Source of the DNA: Utricularia gibba
Taxonomy: Eukaryota > Streptophyta > Magnoliopsida > Lamiales > Lentibulariaceae
NCBI GenBank assembly: GCA_002189035.1
Contig: CM007990.1
Span: 5,270,001-5,334,000, forward strand
Direction of reading: 5' to 3'
DNA length: 64,000 nucleotides
Position numbers and translations under genes: made by a program. This document shows, in pieces, positions 1 to 11,911 of the stretch; the stretch's first letter is position 1; each line of letters opens with the position of its first letter. The notes under the pieces were generated by a model, which saw only the letters and a program-made list of their open reading frames with translations, made no database searches and was not told the origin of the DNA.

Positions 1-1336
1 TGAAGGCCTACTGAAAATTCAAAGTACAACCTGGTTTAATAGAATCAGTAGTAGCTTTTGAAAAAAAGGGAATTCAAGCTGTTGAAGTATGTTTCGCAAG
101 AACGATCCAATTGGAGTAATGGAATTGGGAGTAGGTTATTCTGGAAAACTCTATGCATGATCATCGGAAGTGAAACCTTTTTTAAAGAAGTTATTTCGCT
201 GCTCACAGCAGTCGATCTCGTTCTTAGACATGTTCCAGAGCAATGCTTTTTTGTTTTTCTGTAGGGTGGGAACTCTATCAATTGATAAGTCTGAAAGGTT
301 ATACGTGATGGGAGGATTAGAGTATCCAAAAGATGGATGATCATCTATTCCTCTATAAGGTTGGAGGACAAGAACAACACAAAACCGTGGTGGCTGCCCT
401 CCGGAAGAAAAAGCAGCATATTTTAAAAAGTCGACCGGAGCTGAGAAGGAGGACGGAGATGCCACCTGCGTGAGGGTTTACAGAAGCTCAAAATCGTGCA
501 AGAAATCAACGATCTTTGATGTAACCTACCCAGTGTACAAAGTACCTTGCTGGATTCCAACCATCCATAATCATTTTTTATTTGCTTCTGTTTGACACTT
601 CCCAAGAAGGCGTGGAGGTTAAAAGGCGAGGTGAATTAAGACAAAAGGTACAAGTACAGCGCTGGAGCATAAGGGGAGCATGTGGAGACGCGGGGAGTGT
701 CGGTGTCGGGGACCCCGTCGACTCCCACCACTTACCATTCTCTTTCACTCGTACACCCATGGCTGCGCGAGTTTAAAGCAGAGTCCTTGTCCCCATGACA
801 AGTCATACATCACCATTCATTCTTCGCTGCCCTATCTTCACCATACTTTCTTACATTAGCTATTACAGAAAGTTTACAAAAGAATGCCAACATACAATCT
901 CAGAATCCAAAATCATATTAAGAACTCAGCATCGCTTCAGTTTTTCCAGATCCTTGTTCAGTTCAGGCCGATCGCTCCGCGCCATAACCAGCAGCTCGCC
1001 CTGCCTGCTGCAGCGTGACGAAGTTTGAAAAGGGTTGTGGTGTGGGCAGATTTCCCGAAATGGTGCAACGCAAATGTCAAACATTTTGAATGGTACATTG
1101 ATTAGAATCGGGAGGCGCCCACAATACCCTTCATGATTACATTATGGAAATTTGACATTTTAGAATACTCGGAGTCTGTGTATTTGTTCAAAACCTTGAG
1201 TACCATCAAACAAACAAACAAAATGAGCGTGATCTCATCTTCCTATTCCGAATTACAACACGTTGAAGTATGATCTCGACGATATTCGAACTACCATTCA
1301 AAAGCATTGATCTTACAATACCAAAATGACCATTTA
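1..1336. other. Unassigned left edge, no supported gene
   Basis: No protein family is recognisable on either strand. A plus-strand frame stays open from about 363 to 594, just after a possible splice acceptor, but its translation resembles nothing I know and the neighbouring frame is open too. It could be the 3' end of a gene lying left of the window, or noncoding. The rest is mixed-composition sequence without repeats I can define. Confidence 0.4.
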
Positions 1337-1621
1337 GGGCACGTTTGGTGGGGGTGGTTAGGCTAGTTTTATCAGGTTGGGTTTAATATTATCCTTGTTT
1401 GGTAGAAGTGATTAGTTTAACATCAAGAGTAAATTAAACATCACTTTTTCTGGTTTTATAGGTTTAAATTCAACTCATCCCCCTCATGGGTTTAAAATAA
1501 ACAAGTCGCATTATAAACCCGGATTTAAATAAACACTACTACCAAATACGTTTTTATCTAAACCTGACATAAATTTAAACTTAATTTTAAACCTTAGTAA
1601 TTCTAACTACCAAATGTGCCC
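1337..1621. mobile_element. Tourist-like (PIF/Harbinger) MITE, 285 bp
   Basis: The element begins GGGCACGTTTGGTGGGG and its other end, read on the opposite strand, begins GGGCACATTTGGTAGTT, so it has imperfect terminal inverted repeats of about 15 bp. It is flanked on both sides by TTA (1334-1336 and 1622-1624), the 3-bp target duplication typical of PIF/Harbinger-derived Tourist elements. The interior is A+T-rich with no open frame for a transposase, so it is non-autonomous. Terminal repeats and the duplication are seen directly; the superfamily is inferred from them. Confidence 0.8.
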
Positions 1622-1674
1622 TTAAGGAGTGACAAACACGGACAATAAACCTCAAAACTGTGCATGTACAAAGC

Positions 1675-1876
1675 TGGGCCTGGGAATTAGGCCTTCAATA
1701 TTCTGGACCTGCTGCATACCAGACATGGGCCACCTCAGACCCAATAAGGCCCGTAACGCCCCCATTCCACATGTATACTATATAACCCACGTGAACCAAA
1801 ACACTCACGCCACGGGGCCCTGCAACTACTACAACGTGGGAGCCCGTTGGGCCCAACAGCGTCAACGCGGCCCAAT
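1675..1876. promoter_or_regulatory. Cluster of site II (TGGGCC/GGCCCA) elements
   Basis: Copies of TGGGCC or its complement occur at about 1675, 1725, 1848-1857 (a perfect TTGGGCCCAA palindrome) and 1869, with further GGCCC cores between them. In plants these are site II elements bound by TCP factors and are frequent in housekeeping promoters. Here no recognised gene lies next to the cluster, so its target is unknown. Motifs are seen; the function is inferred. Confidence 0.4.
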
Positions 1877-2289
1877 GTCCTAGCATCCGTACGGTTTTCA
1901 CGCCCACCATATCTAACACTACCTTCCAAATTCCAATCTCCATTGAAACAACGACTAAAAAAACAAAAACAATTACAGAACATGACCTGCGCCTCGTGCA
2001 TTAAATTTTGACCTTTTTTATTTAAAGAATAATTACTTACCTTATTTAATTTTTATGTTTTGTGAACCTTATTTTAGAAATTAGTAGCCCAATCCGGTAC
2101 TATAAGGCAAAGAAGATGAGGGGGTGCATAGCGGGTATACTACAAATGGAAATTATTTTGGAAGTGGCATCAGAAAAAAGGCACCAACACATTTATCTAT
2201 TTGATATTAAATATTCGAATAAAACCAATCATCATATCTATGAATTTGGAGAATTAATGCATGGTTCATTCATATGGAAAATATTAAGG

Positions 2290-2515
2290 TGTATTCTTAA
2301 AAATTTTTAAAATCGATTTTTACTTTTCAAAAATAAAAATAATTTTGTTTTAGAAAACCATGAATTATAAAAGTAATTTTATCAAAAAAAAATTTTGTAA
2401 CTGTAATACAAAAATTATTTTTGAAAAAATAAAAATTAGTTTACTTTTACTTTTTATTTCTAATTTTTTAAAATAATTTTGAAAAGTAAAAAACGATTCT
2501 AAAAATTTTCTAAAA
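2290..2515. repeat. A+T-rich inverted-repeat element (MITE-like)
   Basis: The arms at 2290-2333 and 2472-2515 are imperfect reverse complements of each other, sharing the core CG-TTTTTACTTTTCAAAA preceded by an AAAATTTTTA-type tract. The 138-bp interior is almost pure A+T and noncoding. The long imperfect arms resemble a foldback or MITE-type element, but I see no clear target-site duplication, so the class is left open. Confidence 0.5.
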
Positions 2516-3074
2516 CATTGCTTTAGACTTTTTTTTTGTTAGCTTATCGAAAAGGACTTTTAAAAAAATTATAATTTATTATAATGATATTTATTTTTAA
2601 TACATTTATTGAAAAATAAATCAATTATATTTGATAAAAAATTCTTTTTGAATGTGTATACAAAGAAAAGTCGAGTTTAGTATTTTTAATTTTCGTAAAA
2701 AAATGAAAAATTATTCTAAATTCATAATTTCTATTTTTTAATAAAATTCATTTCGAAATATTTTTTTATAAAATAATAAATTGTTTAAAAAAATAAAGTT
2801 ATTTTTCGTTTTCATTCTTCGTTGTGATTCTGGGAATGGATTTTGCGATGAGGATGGTAGGGTTTGAAAAACTGTGTAATTTCTCTTTATCATGATGACG
2901 ATGATGATAAGAGGTATTACAGACTTATTGAGTACCGAATATCCTGGAGAAGCAGGGGTACCGACGGCCGACCGGAAACATTAAAAAGATACTAAACAAA
3001 CACCACAACGATGGGTGTCTTCTTATTGGAAAGCAAAGACAGGCAGTTGAATGCGGCGGAAAGCATCCTTCTCT

Positions 3075-3523
3075 TCAGTTCACGCTGCAGACGAAGAAAG
3101 AAGGAGATCAGAAGAGTGTGGAGGCGGAGGTGAGATTTTTAATATCATAATGTGTTGAGGGGGGTACCTGTTGCAGTCGACAGTGGGGCTCACTGGGTAC
3201 GGGAGAGTCACCCCACACCTACCGGGGAGATCAATGGCGCGCTGTAGATAACCCTGATTTCCATTCGCGTTACTGGCGATGTTCTTCAAACAGTTGCAGA
3301 CGATGCGGCGGTCAGCTGTGGTGACGGCCTGGTTGTTGAGGTTTGCGATACCTTGGCAGCACGGGGGAGTTGGAAACCCGCCGAAGACGATGTATGCTGC
3401 ACATGGGCGCAGGGCGTTGCTCACGTCGTCGCAGGTGATGGCGTCGGCCGAAGGGACGCTGAGGAGGATGGTGGCAGCCACTAAGGCGGCGATCGCGATG
3501 AAAACGCTGGAAGACTTCGCCAT
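3075..3523 (-). CDS. Non-specific lipid-transfer protein, type 1
   Basis: Secreted 121-residue lipid carrier of the apoplast, a family that binds acyl lipids in an internal cavity and serves cuticle deposition and defence. Coding exons, in minus-strand order, are 3523-3168 and 3084-3075. The long exon encodes a signal peptide of about 28 residues (ending ADA before ITC), then the eight-cysteine pattern C, C, CC, C-x-C, C, C in the usual spacing. A GT donor follows DCN-AG at 3167. A good CAG acceptor at 3085 gives a 10-nt last exon, so the protein ends DCNSVN. Reading through the donor adds about 28 spurious residues. A TATA box lies 39 bases upstream of the start codon. It is the first of four minus-strand paralogues. 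Confidence 0.9.
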
Positions 3524-3561
3524 TTGAAGGTGCTTGCTTGTAATCTGGTGGACAGGGACTG

Positions 3562-3569
3562 CTTATATA
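3562..3569 (-). promoter_or_regulatory. TATA box of the first LTP gene
   Basis: TATATAAG on the minus strand, 39-46 bases upstream of the start codon at 3523, predicts a very short 5' leader. Confidence 0.6.
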
Positions 3570-4353
3570 GAACTGGAAGAAGAGAACGATCCCCTCCTCG
3601 CTTGTACACCGTACCGGTACCTGTAAGTTTTCTGTAGCAGCCAAGTATGTGTTTTTTATTACACGCATCCTACTGACTTTCCGATTCATGATCCATATCG
3701 ACGACGACGACTTCGATATGCGGCTTCCTTCCAAAGCTGGGGAATAGAAAATGCATGAAAATCACATAAAACCAGTTGACGTTCAGGATTCATGCACCGA
3801 ACCTTGATAGGCTTCGTCCTCCGCCAAAGCTACGCCTAATAATCGCTCTAGTCCTGTTTTAATGCCACCAGTACGATATCTTTTTTTTATAAGCATTATT
3901 CCAATAGGCGAGGGTTGCAACTATCACATCACTTAAGACGGATGGATCCGACGGAGTATGACATCCAGAAAGACATTAATGGGAGTCTGTTTGGAGACGA
4001 TGAGCAAATGTTCGCGCAGCGTTCTATTTTCGTTGTAGTGTAATTCTGAAAAATGGAAAACACTTGAAAGAGGAACGGTCTGTTCCAAATACGTAAACGG
4101 GTGACGTTGACATGGAGAATCTCTGAATTTAATGTTTCTTCCAGCATCAGTTTGGGCTTTCCACGCGTTATTTTGCATGGAAATCAGAGCTGGTTCTGTG
4201 AGTGAAGCATTTCGTTACTGATTTAGAACTTCAGATTGAAGTTTTGAGGGGACAAAAGTAGGTTAAAATACTGAAACATAAGATCTGCTGGTACAAAGAA
4301 ATGGAAGAAAACCGTAAAAGCAACGCTACTGCATGAGCTTCAAGGCGACCCCT
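3570..4353. other. Intergenic between first and second LTP genes
   Basis: Upstream region of the first LTP gene and downstream flank of the second. I see no open frame of recognisable family, no repeat and no RNA gene. Confidence 0.5.
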
Positions 4354-4781
4354 TCAGTGAATGCTGCAACGAGAATTTCGTGAGAAAAGAAAAGAAATAA
4401 AAAGGACATTGAGCTATTTAAGGACAGGTTTCTTTCTTCACCTGGCGCAGTCGATGTTGGGGCTGATGACGTACGGAAGCGTGAGGCCGCACTTCCCTGG
4501 GAGATCAGCCGCATTCCGGAGAATATTCGGGTTGGCGGCGGCGTAGCTGGAGTAGCTTTTCAGACAGTTGCAGATGGTTTGTTTGTCGCCCGCCGTGCCG
4601 GCTCGGCCGTAAATCCCCTGGACGTTCTGGCAGCACTCCCCGCCGGGGACCCGCCGTAGACGATGAAGGTGAAGCATGGGTTCAGGGCGTTGGTGACTTC
4701 TTGGCAACTAACTGCAGCGTCAGCCACCACGAACACAGACAATGCAGCTGCGGCGAGAAAAACCCACGAATATCTCGCCAT
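4354..4781 (-). CDS. Type 1 lipid-transfer protein with a one-base frame break
   Basis: Second minus-strand LTP paralogue, about 116 residues if the frame is mended. Exons are 4781-4442 and 4363-4354. The start codon at 4781 opens a signal peptide (MARYSWVFLAA...) followed by the first two cysteines. The frame is lost at the CCCC run at 4645-4648, where one base is missing. The remaining six cysteines, starting with ECCQ and running through CNC, KCG and DCA, continue in the adjacent frame. The intron donor is at 4441 and a TTGCAG acceptor gives a 10-nt last exon ending SIH-stop, matching its paralogues. All else is conserved, so an assembly error is at least as likely as a pseudogene. Confidence 0.75.
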
Positions 4782-6071
4782 GGAAATGCTCGCAGTGCAG
4801 CGCTTACAGTAGATGCGGAGTCCGCATGTGCCGGCTTTATCTAGAAGCCGGCGAATGGTGGAATCCACTAGTGTGAGTAACTGTAAAAGCGGGAAGATGG
4901 TAGATGGAGCGCCATTGAATGCAGAGTTAGTGCCGCAGCGGCCCCCATCGCGTGCCCCCTTCATCGTTTTGTGCTCCATAAGACACGCTTTAACGCCATC
5001 GCCATGTGCTCACCAGACACTAACCACCATTACAAAATAATTAAATATACCATAAGATGCATTATTGCAAAAATACTCAAATTATTCAAGAATTTAGGCA
5101 CACGTTTATGCACGTGAATAAAAATTAATTAACATGCATAATTACTCTAATTACGTTTTTAAAACTTTTATTCTACCTAATTATTATTACATTAACCAAA
5201 TATTTTAAAAACCTATTTTAATAATTAAGCTTTAAATTATTTTAAAATATGTCTTTTATTTCTGTAAAAACATAGTTCTAGAGAGGCATACATTTTGGTG
5301 GGGGAAAAGACGCATTTGCCACTAGATTAGTGCCCTTCTATTGCGCAATCTCACGTGATGGACTATAGCACGTTTGTTTCAGTTGTATGATTAGGGCAGT
5401 GTAAAATAGGTCATGAGATTGGTTGGTGTAATAAATATTATTTAAAATATATTTTTATAATTTGTATAATTTTTAAATTGAGAAAATCACAGCTAAGTGG
5501 ATACCGATTATAAATTTGACCATCATTTTTTCACTATATTAGAAATTTGACCATGTATACTGTATATTTTTTCATTATATGAGATAGAATGCAAGAGTGA
5601 TCACTCTTCTAAATTATCCGTCAATAGATAGATTTTTTTTCATTTGGGAGTACAAAATTTGATGTCAATAGGTGTCTATGGTTATCCAATTATCGATAAG
5701 GTATTGAATTATTTTCATTTTTGGGTATATTTAATTATTGAAATATCTGATTAGGGGACAGAAATGCACGATTGTTCCTACCAGAAAACCTCCATAATAT
5801 AGAAGCTGGAAGACACAACAATGGAGGTCATTATTGCATCCTATGAAATTATTGCACGAATTTTTGCTCTCAAATTCGATATTTAATTGAATTTTTTGTT
5901 TATGTGATAATTTTTGTTTTTTTTTTCAGATAAATAAGGCACACTTCTCACATAGACAACTGAAAAAAAAATACAGACAAACAGAAATGCTACATGCACA
6001 TTATTCATTGCATTATGAAACTCGATAAAATTTCATGTGCTGTCTGCGACGGATCCAACATCCCACCTTCT
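4782..6071. other. Intergenic between second and third LTP genes
   Basis: The first 240 bases are the promoter side of the second LTP gene and contain its copy of the shared upstream module. From about 5030 to 6000 the sequence is A+T-rich without open frames I can support. Confidence 0.5.
4879..4945 (-). promoter_or_regulatory. LTP upstream module, copy 1
   Basis: Divergent copy of a block also found upstream of the third and fourth LTP genes: an AACTGTAAAA element followed by CATTGAATGC and a GGCCCC core in the same order. It lies roughly 100-165 bases before the second LTP start codon. Confidence 0.45.
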
Positions 6072-6508
6072 TCAGTTAATCCTGCAGAATCCGATCCACG
6101 AGTAAGATATCCGTATTGGAGGAGGGAGCATGAAGGGTACTGGTGTGTTTATTACCTGGAGCAATCGATGCTGGGGCTGATCTTGTACGGGATGGAGACG
6201 CCGCAGGATCCAGGGAGATTGACGGCGCGGCTGATTCTCTCGGGGTTCACGTAGTTTTGATACCGAACGTAGAAATCCTTCAGGCAAGAGCACACGGTTC
6301 TCCGGTCGTACGTGGTGGTCACCTGGCCGTAGAGGCCGGTGATGCCGGGGCAGCAGTTCGGACCGAGGGGTGGCCCATTCAGAACGTAGCTGATACATGG
6401 GATCAGGCTGTTTTGCACGTCGTCGCAGGTGACTGCGGCGGCCCTCGGCACCACCGCCATGACGGCGGCGAGTAGGGCGAGGAAAACACACAAAGCACCC
6501 TTGGGCAT
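6072..6508 (-). CDS. Non-specific lipid-transfer protein, type 1
   Basis: Third minus-strand LTP paralogue, 120 residues, secreted to the cell wall. Exons are 6508-6156 and 6081-6072. A signal peptide of about 25 residues (ending AAA before VTC) precedes the full eight-cysteine motif: TC, PC, NCC, CSC, SCG and DCS. The donor GTAATA at 6155 and acceptor CTGCAG give a 10-nt terminal exon, so the protein ends DCSRIN. Frame is intact and all cysteines are present, so this copy should be functional. A TATA box lies 79 bases upstream of the start, and a conserved LTP module lies just beyond it. It is closest in sequence to the fourth copy (shared YDRRTVCSCLK-type stretch). Confidence 0.9.
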
Positions 6509-6586
6509 TCCTTAATGCTAAGACAAGGACAAGGGAAGAAGATAGGTGCTTGCTTGTGTTGGAGTGAAGGGTGATTTGATAGTAGA

Positions 6587-6594
6587 TTATATAA
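6587..6594 (-). promoter_or_regulatory. TATA box of the third LTP gene
   Basis: TATATAAT on the minus strand, about 80 bases upstream of the start codon at 6508. Confidence 0.6.
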
Positions 6595-6611
6595 GGGGAA
6601 ATTGAGGTTAG

Positions 6612-6711
6612 TGGGGTAATTTTACAGTTGGGAGTTGGGTGCATCTCCTTGAATGCCTTTATTGATTGGCCCCTAACATCTTGTTCCAATTGGGGCCTCC
6701 AATTAAATTTG
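6612..6711 (-). promoter_or_regulatory. LTP upstream module, copy 2
   Basis: Contains, on the plus strand, TAATTTTACAGTTGG, then GTTGGGTGC, CTTGAATGC, ATTGATTGGCCCC and a CCTCCAATT end. The same elements occur in the same order upstream of the fourth LTP gene, with strong sequence identity. It is probably a co-duplicated promoter block. Confidence 0.6.
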
Positions 6712-6905
6712 GTTAGAATCCACATTTCACCTCTCTTCCAAAACAATCTTGAAATTAATTATTCGATATATCGAACGATTACATATAAAAATCAAGTATA
6801 TAATAAACACAATTCATATTATAAAAAATTAAAACAGATAAATTGATGTAATTTTATAGTATAAATTCAATGCATCTAACTTTTTATTTATTTATTATTT
6901 TTTTA

Positions 6906-7016
6906 ACTAGATTTCAAATTAATATAAAATTCATCTTGGTTGTTCTTCCAACGCATCTATTTTTTTTATTTTTTTTAACTAGATCTCAAATTAATATAAA
7001 ATTCATCTTGGTTGCT
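6906..7016. repeat. Tandem duplication, 72-bp period
   Basis: The stretch starting ACTAGATTTCAAATTAATAT at 6906 recurs with one or two changes at 6978, both copies ending in TTCATCTTGGTTG and both preceded by a T-rich run. It is a local duplication in A+T-rich spacer. Confidence 0.75.
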
Positions 7017-7484
7017 CAAATACAAATTAATTGATACCATATTGAAATTACGAATATTATTAGTAGAACAATCACACGAAAAACTATATATAAACAAAAA
7101 ACACAAATCACATTACTATGATTAATCATCATCAACATTAATAATTTATATTTTTTTTACATAATTAGCCATTTCATTTCCAAATACAACTAGAATGTCA
7201 TGGAGATTATCGTAATTTCAATGTTGTATTGTAGTTGGGACTTGGGTTCACTTAGTTGCCTCCAAAGACGAGTAAAATGTGTTAAAAAAAGGAATTAACT
7301 TTAGGGAAAACAGAGGCACACATGGGGGTATATAGATAATACTGAACACGATACAAAGGGCTACGTCCAAAAGCCGTGGGGTCGAGAAAAGACCCATCAT
7401 TATTCTAACGCTGCTACGACAAAGTTACTAGCATTACTGTAACCCCCATCGTCCATGCGCGCGCTCCTTCGGACCGTTTCTTCT

Positions 7485-7925
7485 TCAGACAACCCTGCAA
7501 GGACGGCACATGGGTGAGTACTCTCTTTACCTGCATATAAGAATCAGGGCTTGTTAACGTTCCGAACCTGGTGCAGTCGATGCTCGGGGAGATGGTGTAG
7601 GGGATCCTGACGCCGCATGAGCCCGGGAGATTGGTGATACGGTTCATGATGATGGGGGTGACGTACTGAGCGTACTGGGAGTAATAGCCTTTCAGGCAGC
7701 TGCAGACGGTTCTCCGGTCGACCGTACCCGTCGCCTGGCGGTACAGGCCCTGTATTCCGCCGCAGCAGTTGGTCATCAGAGGAGCCTGGCCAATAATGTA
7801 GGTCAAGCATGGGTCAGGGTGCTTCTCACGCTGTCACATGAGACAGCCGCCCCGGCCTTGGGGACGCCCACGACTGCGGCCATGGCCACGATGAGGAGAA
7901 CCCACATGGAGGTGAACTTCGCCAT
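7485..7925 (-). CDS. Type 1 lipid-transfer protein with a one-base frame break
   Basis: Fourth minus-strand LTP paralogue, about 122 residues if mended. Exons are 7925-7568 and 7494-7485. The start at 7925 opens a signal peptide (MAKFTSMWVLLIVAMAA...) and the first cysteine (AVSCDSV). The second-cysteine codon is missed because the CCC run at 7811-7813 appears one base short, putting a stop a few codons on. From the next codon the other frame continues cleanly through NCC, CSC, SCG and DCT. Donor GTTCGG at 7567 and acceptor TTGCAG give a 10-nt last exon ending RVV-stop. As with the second copy, everything else is conserved. Confidence 0.75.
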
Positions 7926-7970
7926 TGCTGATAGCAGTCGATGGGTTGGTTAGCAGTGGAGATGGGTAAG

Positions 7971-7977
7971 TTATATA
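7971..7977 (-). promoter_or_regulatory. TATA box of the fourth LTP gene
   Basis: TATATAA on the minus strand, 46 bases upstream of the start codon at 7925. Confidence 0.55.
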
Positions 7978-8219
7978 GGAGAAAAAAATGGAGGATTTCC
8001 TTCACTTACCGCAATCAAAACACAGCACTCATTGTACCACACAAAATTCTGCAGCATCATTAAATTCGCGTCTATCACTTGTACCCTTTCACCTTTTCTC
8101 ACTTTTACCACTCTGATAAACCGGAGACCCCTTGAAAACTAGGGTTTACAGCAGTAAAAAACAAAGGGTTTACTGTGTTGACTGCGTCATCCCCTTTTTA
8201 CCCTTCAAGTGTGTCCAAT

Positions 8220-8320
8220 TCGGTGTAATTTTACAGTTGGTGGTTGGTGCCGTACCATTGAATGCAGTTATTAATGGCCCCTGTCAGAATCAACGTGGGG
8301 ATGGGCCCTCCAATTGCAAC
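8220..8320 (-). promoter_or_regulatory. LTP upstream module, copy 3
   Basis: Closely matches the block at 6612-6711: TAATTTTACAGTTGG, GGTTGGTGC, CATTGAATGC, TATTAATGGCCCC and CCTCCAATT in the same order. It lies about 300 bases upstream of the fourth LTP start codon, farther than in copy 2. Confidence 0.6.
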
Positions 8321-10701
8321 TCTGTTCCTGCCATAAACCACGTTATAATCCGCATCCTCCCCATTAATTCCCACGCATACTTAGTTTGTGTAGGATAGGG
8401 AATAATTCTATTTTAAATAAAAATAATAATTTTACAAAAAATAATAAATCTTGTATGAAATTTTCATCATCCCTATTGGGGTTTTTTTTTCATATTTTTT
8501 AATAATATTTAAATTTCATCCCATTAAAATAAAAATAAAATGTCAAGACGATGGTCTCCTTTTTAAGCATTTTATATATAAAAAAACATGCTAATTAAAT
8601 ATGCGTGTCTTAAATTACCATACAAATCCAACATTTACGGATTCGATTCGAAATCAATAGGAGGCGGTGGCAGTTGGAAGTTGGACAGATTCATACAACA
8701 CTTGAAGACACTACTTATATTCTTGTCCGGATTCCGGTTGATAGAATATACATAATAAATTATAATACATTTTTTAGTTTGTAAATTTAATATTGGAAAT
8801 TTTAATTTATCTAATTATATTAATTTATTTTATATTAATTTTAATTAATTCAGAATAAGAAAATCCTTTTTATTCCAATTTTTGAACTAAACACACTGCA
8901 GTATTTTTAAAAAGTGGTAAAATCAAATAAAAGCCAAAATTAAATGATATTTTTTTCCTCAAAAAATATTGTATATTTTTAGTAAATGTTTTTATTCTCC
9001 ATTGCGTGGATGGGCGGTGATGGCGACGTCCATATTGCCACATTTATGTGCCTGCAGAGGGTAACCTCATGTTTTACGGTCTTCTTTATTTTTTTTACCG
9101 TGATGGGGGGTGAATTTCAAAGCATCATGTGGTCGCATGTGGTCATTATTTACCACGCTGTAAAAAAGACAAATAACGGTCCAATGAGGCACGGACACGC
9201 ATCACAACCGATCATTGATTATTCGAAAATCATTAATTACAGAATTATTTTGCTAAATATAATATTTAATTACGTGTCACAACCGACCATGCAAAATTCT
9301 CAATTTCAATAGACTGTTAAATGTACGACATTTGATGAATCTGCTATTAAAAAAAATTTAAATTTGAAATAGAAAATCTAATAGAGGGAGATGACAATGT
9401 GGGATTTAAATATTCAATATAAGATAAGGAAATTTTATCCTAATTTAATTTTATTTTATTTCAGTATTGTCGATTTTCTGGAACTTTTTTCCCGATTTTT
9501 TCAATTAAATCGATATGTAAATATTTCACTATTAAAACCTTTTTCGATATATAAATTCATGGCCTCCCGCAAGTTGGGCCGCGGGCTTGAACGCAACACG
9601 GTACCAGGCCGGGCCGTGAACTGGACCCCACATTTGGTACGGGGGCCACCCACTAAGGCGGCCGGTACCCACTCCATTAACTAGAAGATGGAGGAGCCGC
9701 CGGTCTGGGCTGGGTTCAGCACAGGTCTAACGCCGCCGGTTCGGTCGAATATTTATATTGTAAAATAATATTAGAATTATTGAAGTTGAAGGGGTTCTTC
9801 CCCTACTGCCAAGGAAGGTACACGGCCATTCTTAATCTATTCAATTCTGACTTTGTGGATGAAATACCGTTTAGCATGCTAGGCGGACCCTCTCTAACCA
9901 CATTTTGCTTATTTTTAATCTATTATTTTACGAGATTCGAGATTCTAAATTGATCCTAATGTTGCTTTGGTAGTTCTTTAAACTTCTAAACCATAGTTGT
10001 GTGAATGATACATGCCGATCGCCAACCTAAATCAAGAAAACTGCATGGTCAATGGTGTTATGTTGTCGAATTCTAGTTTTGGATTTAAGTATTGTATAAT
10101 TGGGTGCTCGTATTATATTCTATTTGGTACAACTTTTCTAAAACTTTGTGTTAGATCTATATCACGTTCAAATCTCGTGATTTTTGGAGTTCGATGATGG
10201 TAAAAACATGAGAGAAATAGGAATGAATATTATGGATAGTATTTACAATAATGTATCATCATAGCGGTATTAAAATCAAAATCAATTAATTTTGATGACA
10301 TGAAAAATTAAATATGTAATTTTATAAATTTGAAGATAAAATATTTATAAAAATATAAATTAAAATACATAATGTAATTTTAAAAGTTGATAATTAAATT
10401 CATAATAACTTGGAATGATGAATCCAAACTCCACCCTTTTTGTAATAAAACGGATTAACTGACACAATTCTTGAATTCCCACAAATGCGGAGTAAGAGAA
10501 TACCAAATAATCTGTTACAAAAAAGTAATAATTGTATTATTTCCGTAGACATGCAATATATTCTAACAAAGGACACTGGGCAATATTTGAATGGCTGGGT
10601 TGTGTTCGTAGGAAGCAGCCGCGCATACAGTTTTTTAGTACTCGTAGAGGTGAATAATAAAATGATGGTAAGACTTTGCCATTTTTTATGCTGTTAATTT
10701 C

Positions 10702-10709
10702 TATAAAAG
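10702..10709 (+). promoter_or_regulatory. TATA box of the first peroxidase gene
   Basis: TATAAAAG, 79 bases before the start codon at 10788. Confidence 0.65.
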
Positions 10710-10778
10710 GTGTAGGCAGACTGTGACTACGTATCAGGCACAAGCACTCTCTGAGTAGAGAGAACAGCTTCGGTGTAG

Positions 10779-11911
<1,133 letters not shown>

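Larger units (their letters stand above)
1622..3074. other. Intergenic, site II cluster and A+T-rich tract
   Basis: No gene is supported. The first 250 bases are G+C-rich and hold several GGGCC/GGCCCA elements (annotated separately). From about 2000 the sequence is A+T-rich and includes a long inverted repeat at 2290-2515 and a short GATGAT-type microsatellite near 2893-2911. The final 100 bases carry the 3' side of the first LTP gene. Confidence 0.5.
6509..7484. other. Intergenic between third and fourth LTP genes
   Basis: Promoter of the third LTP gene to about 6711, then A+T-rich DNA with a direct tandem duplication (6906-7016). No gene is supported. Confidence 0.5.

Noticed and set aside
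3080-3167. LTP1 C-terminal extension rich in Pro and Ser produced by reading through
   Set aside because: It lies in the intron. The donor sits directly after the eighth cysteine, and the micro-exon gives an ending like that of all six paralogues.
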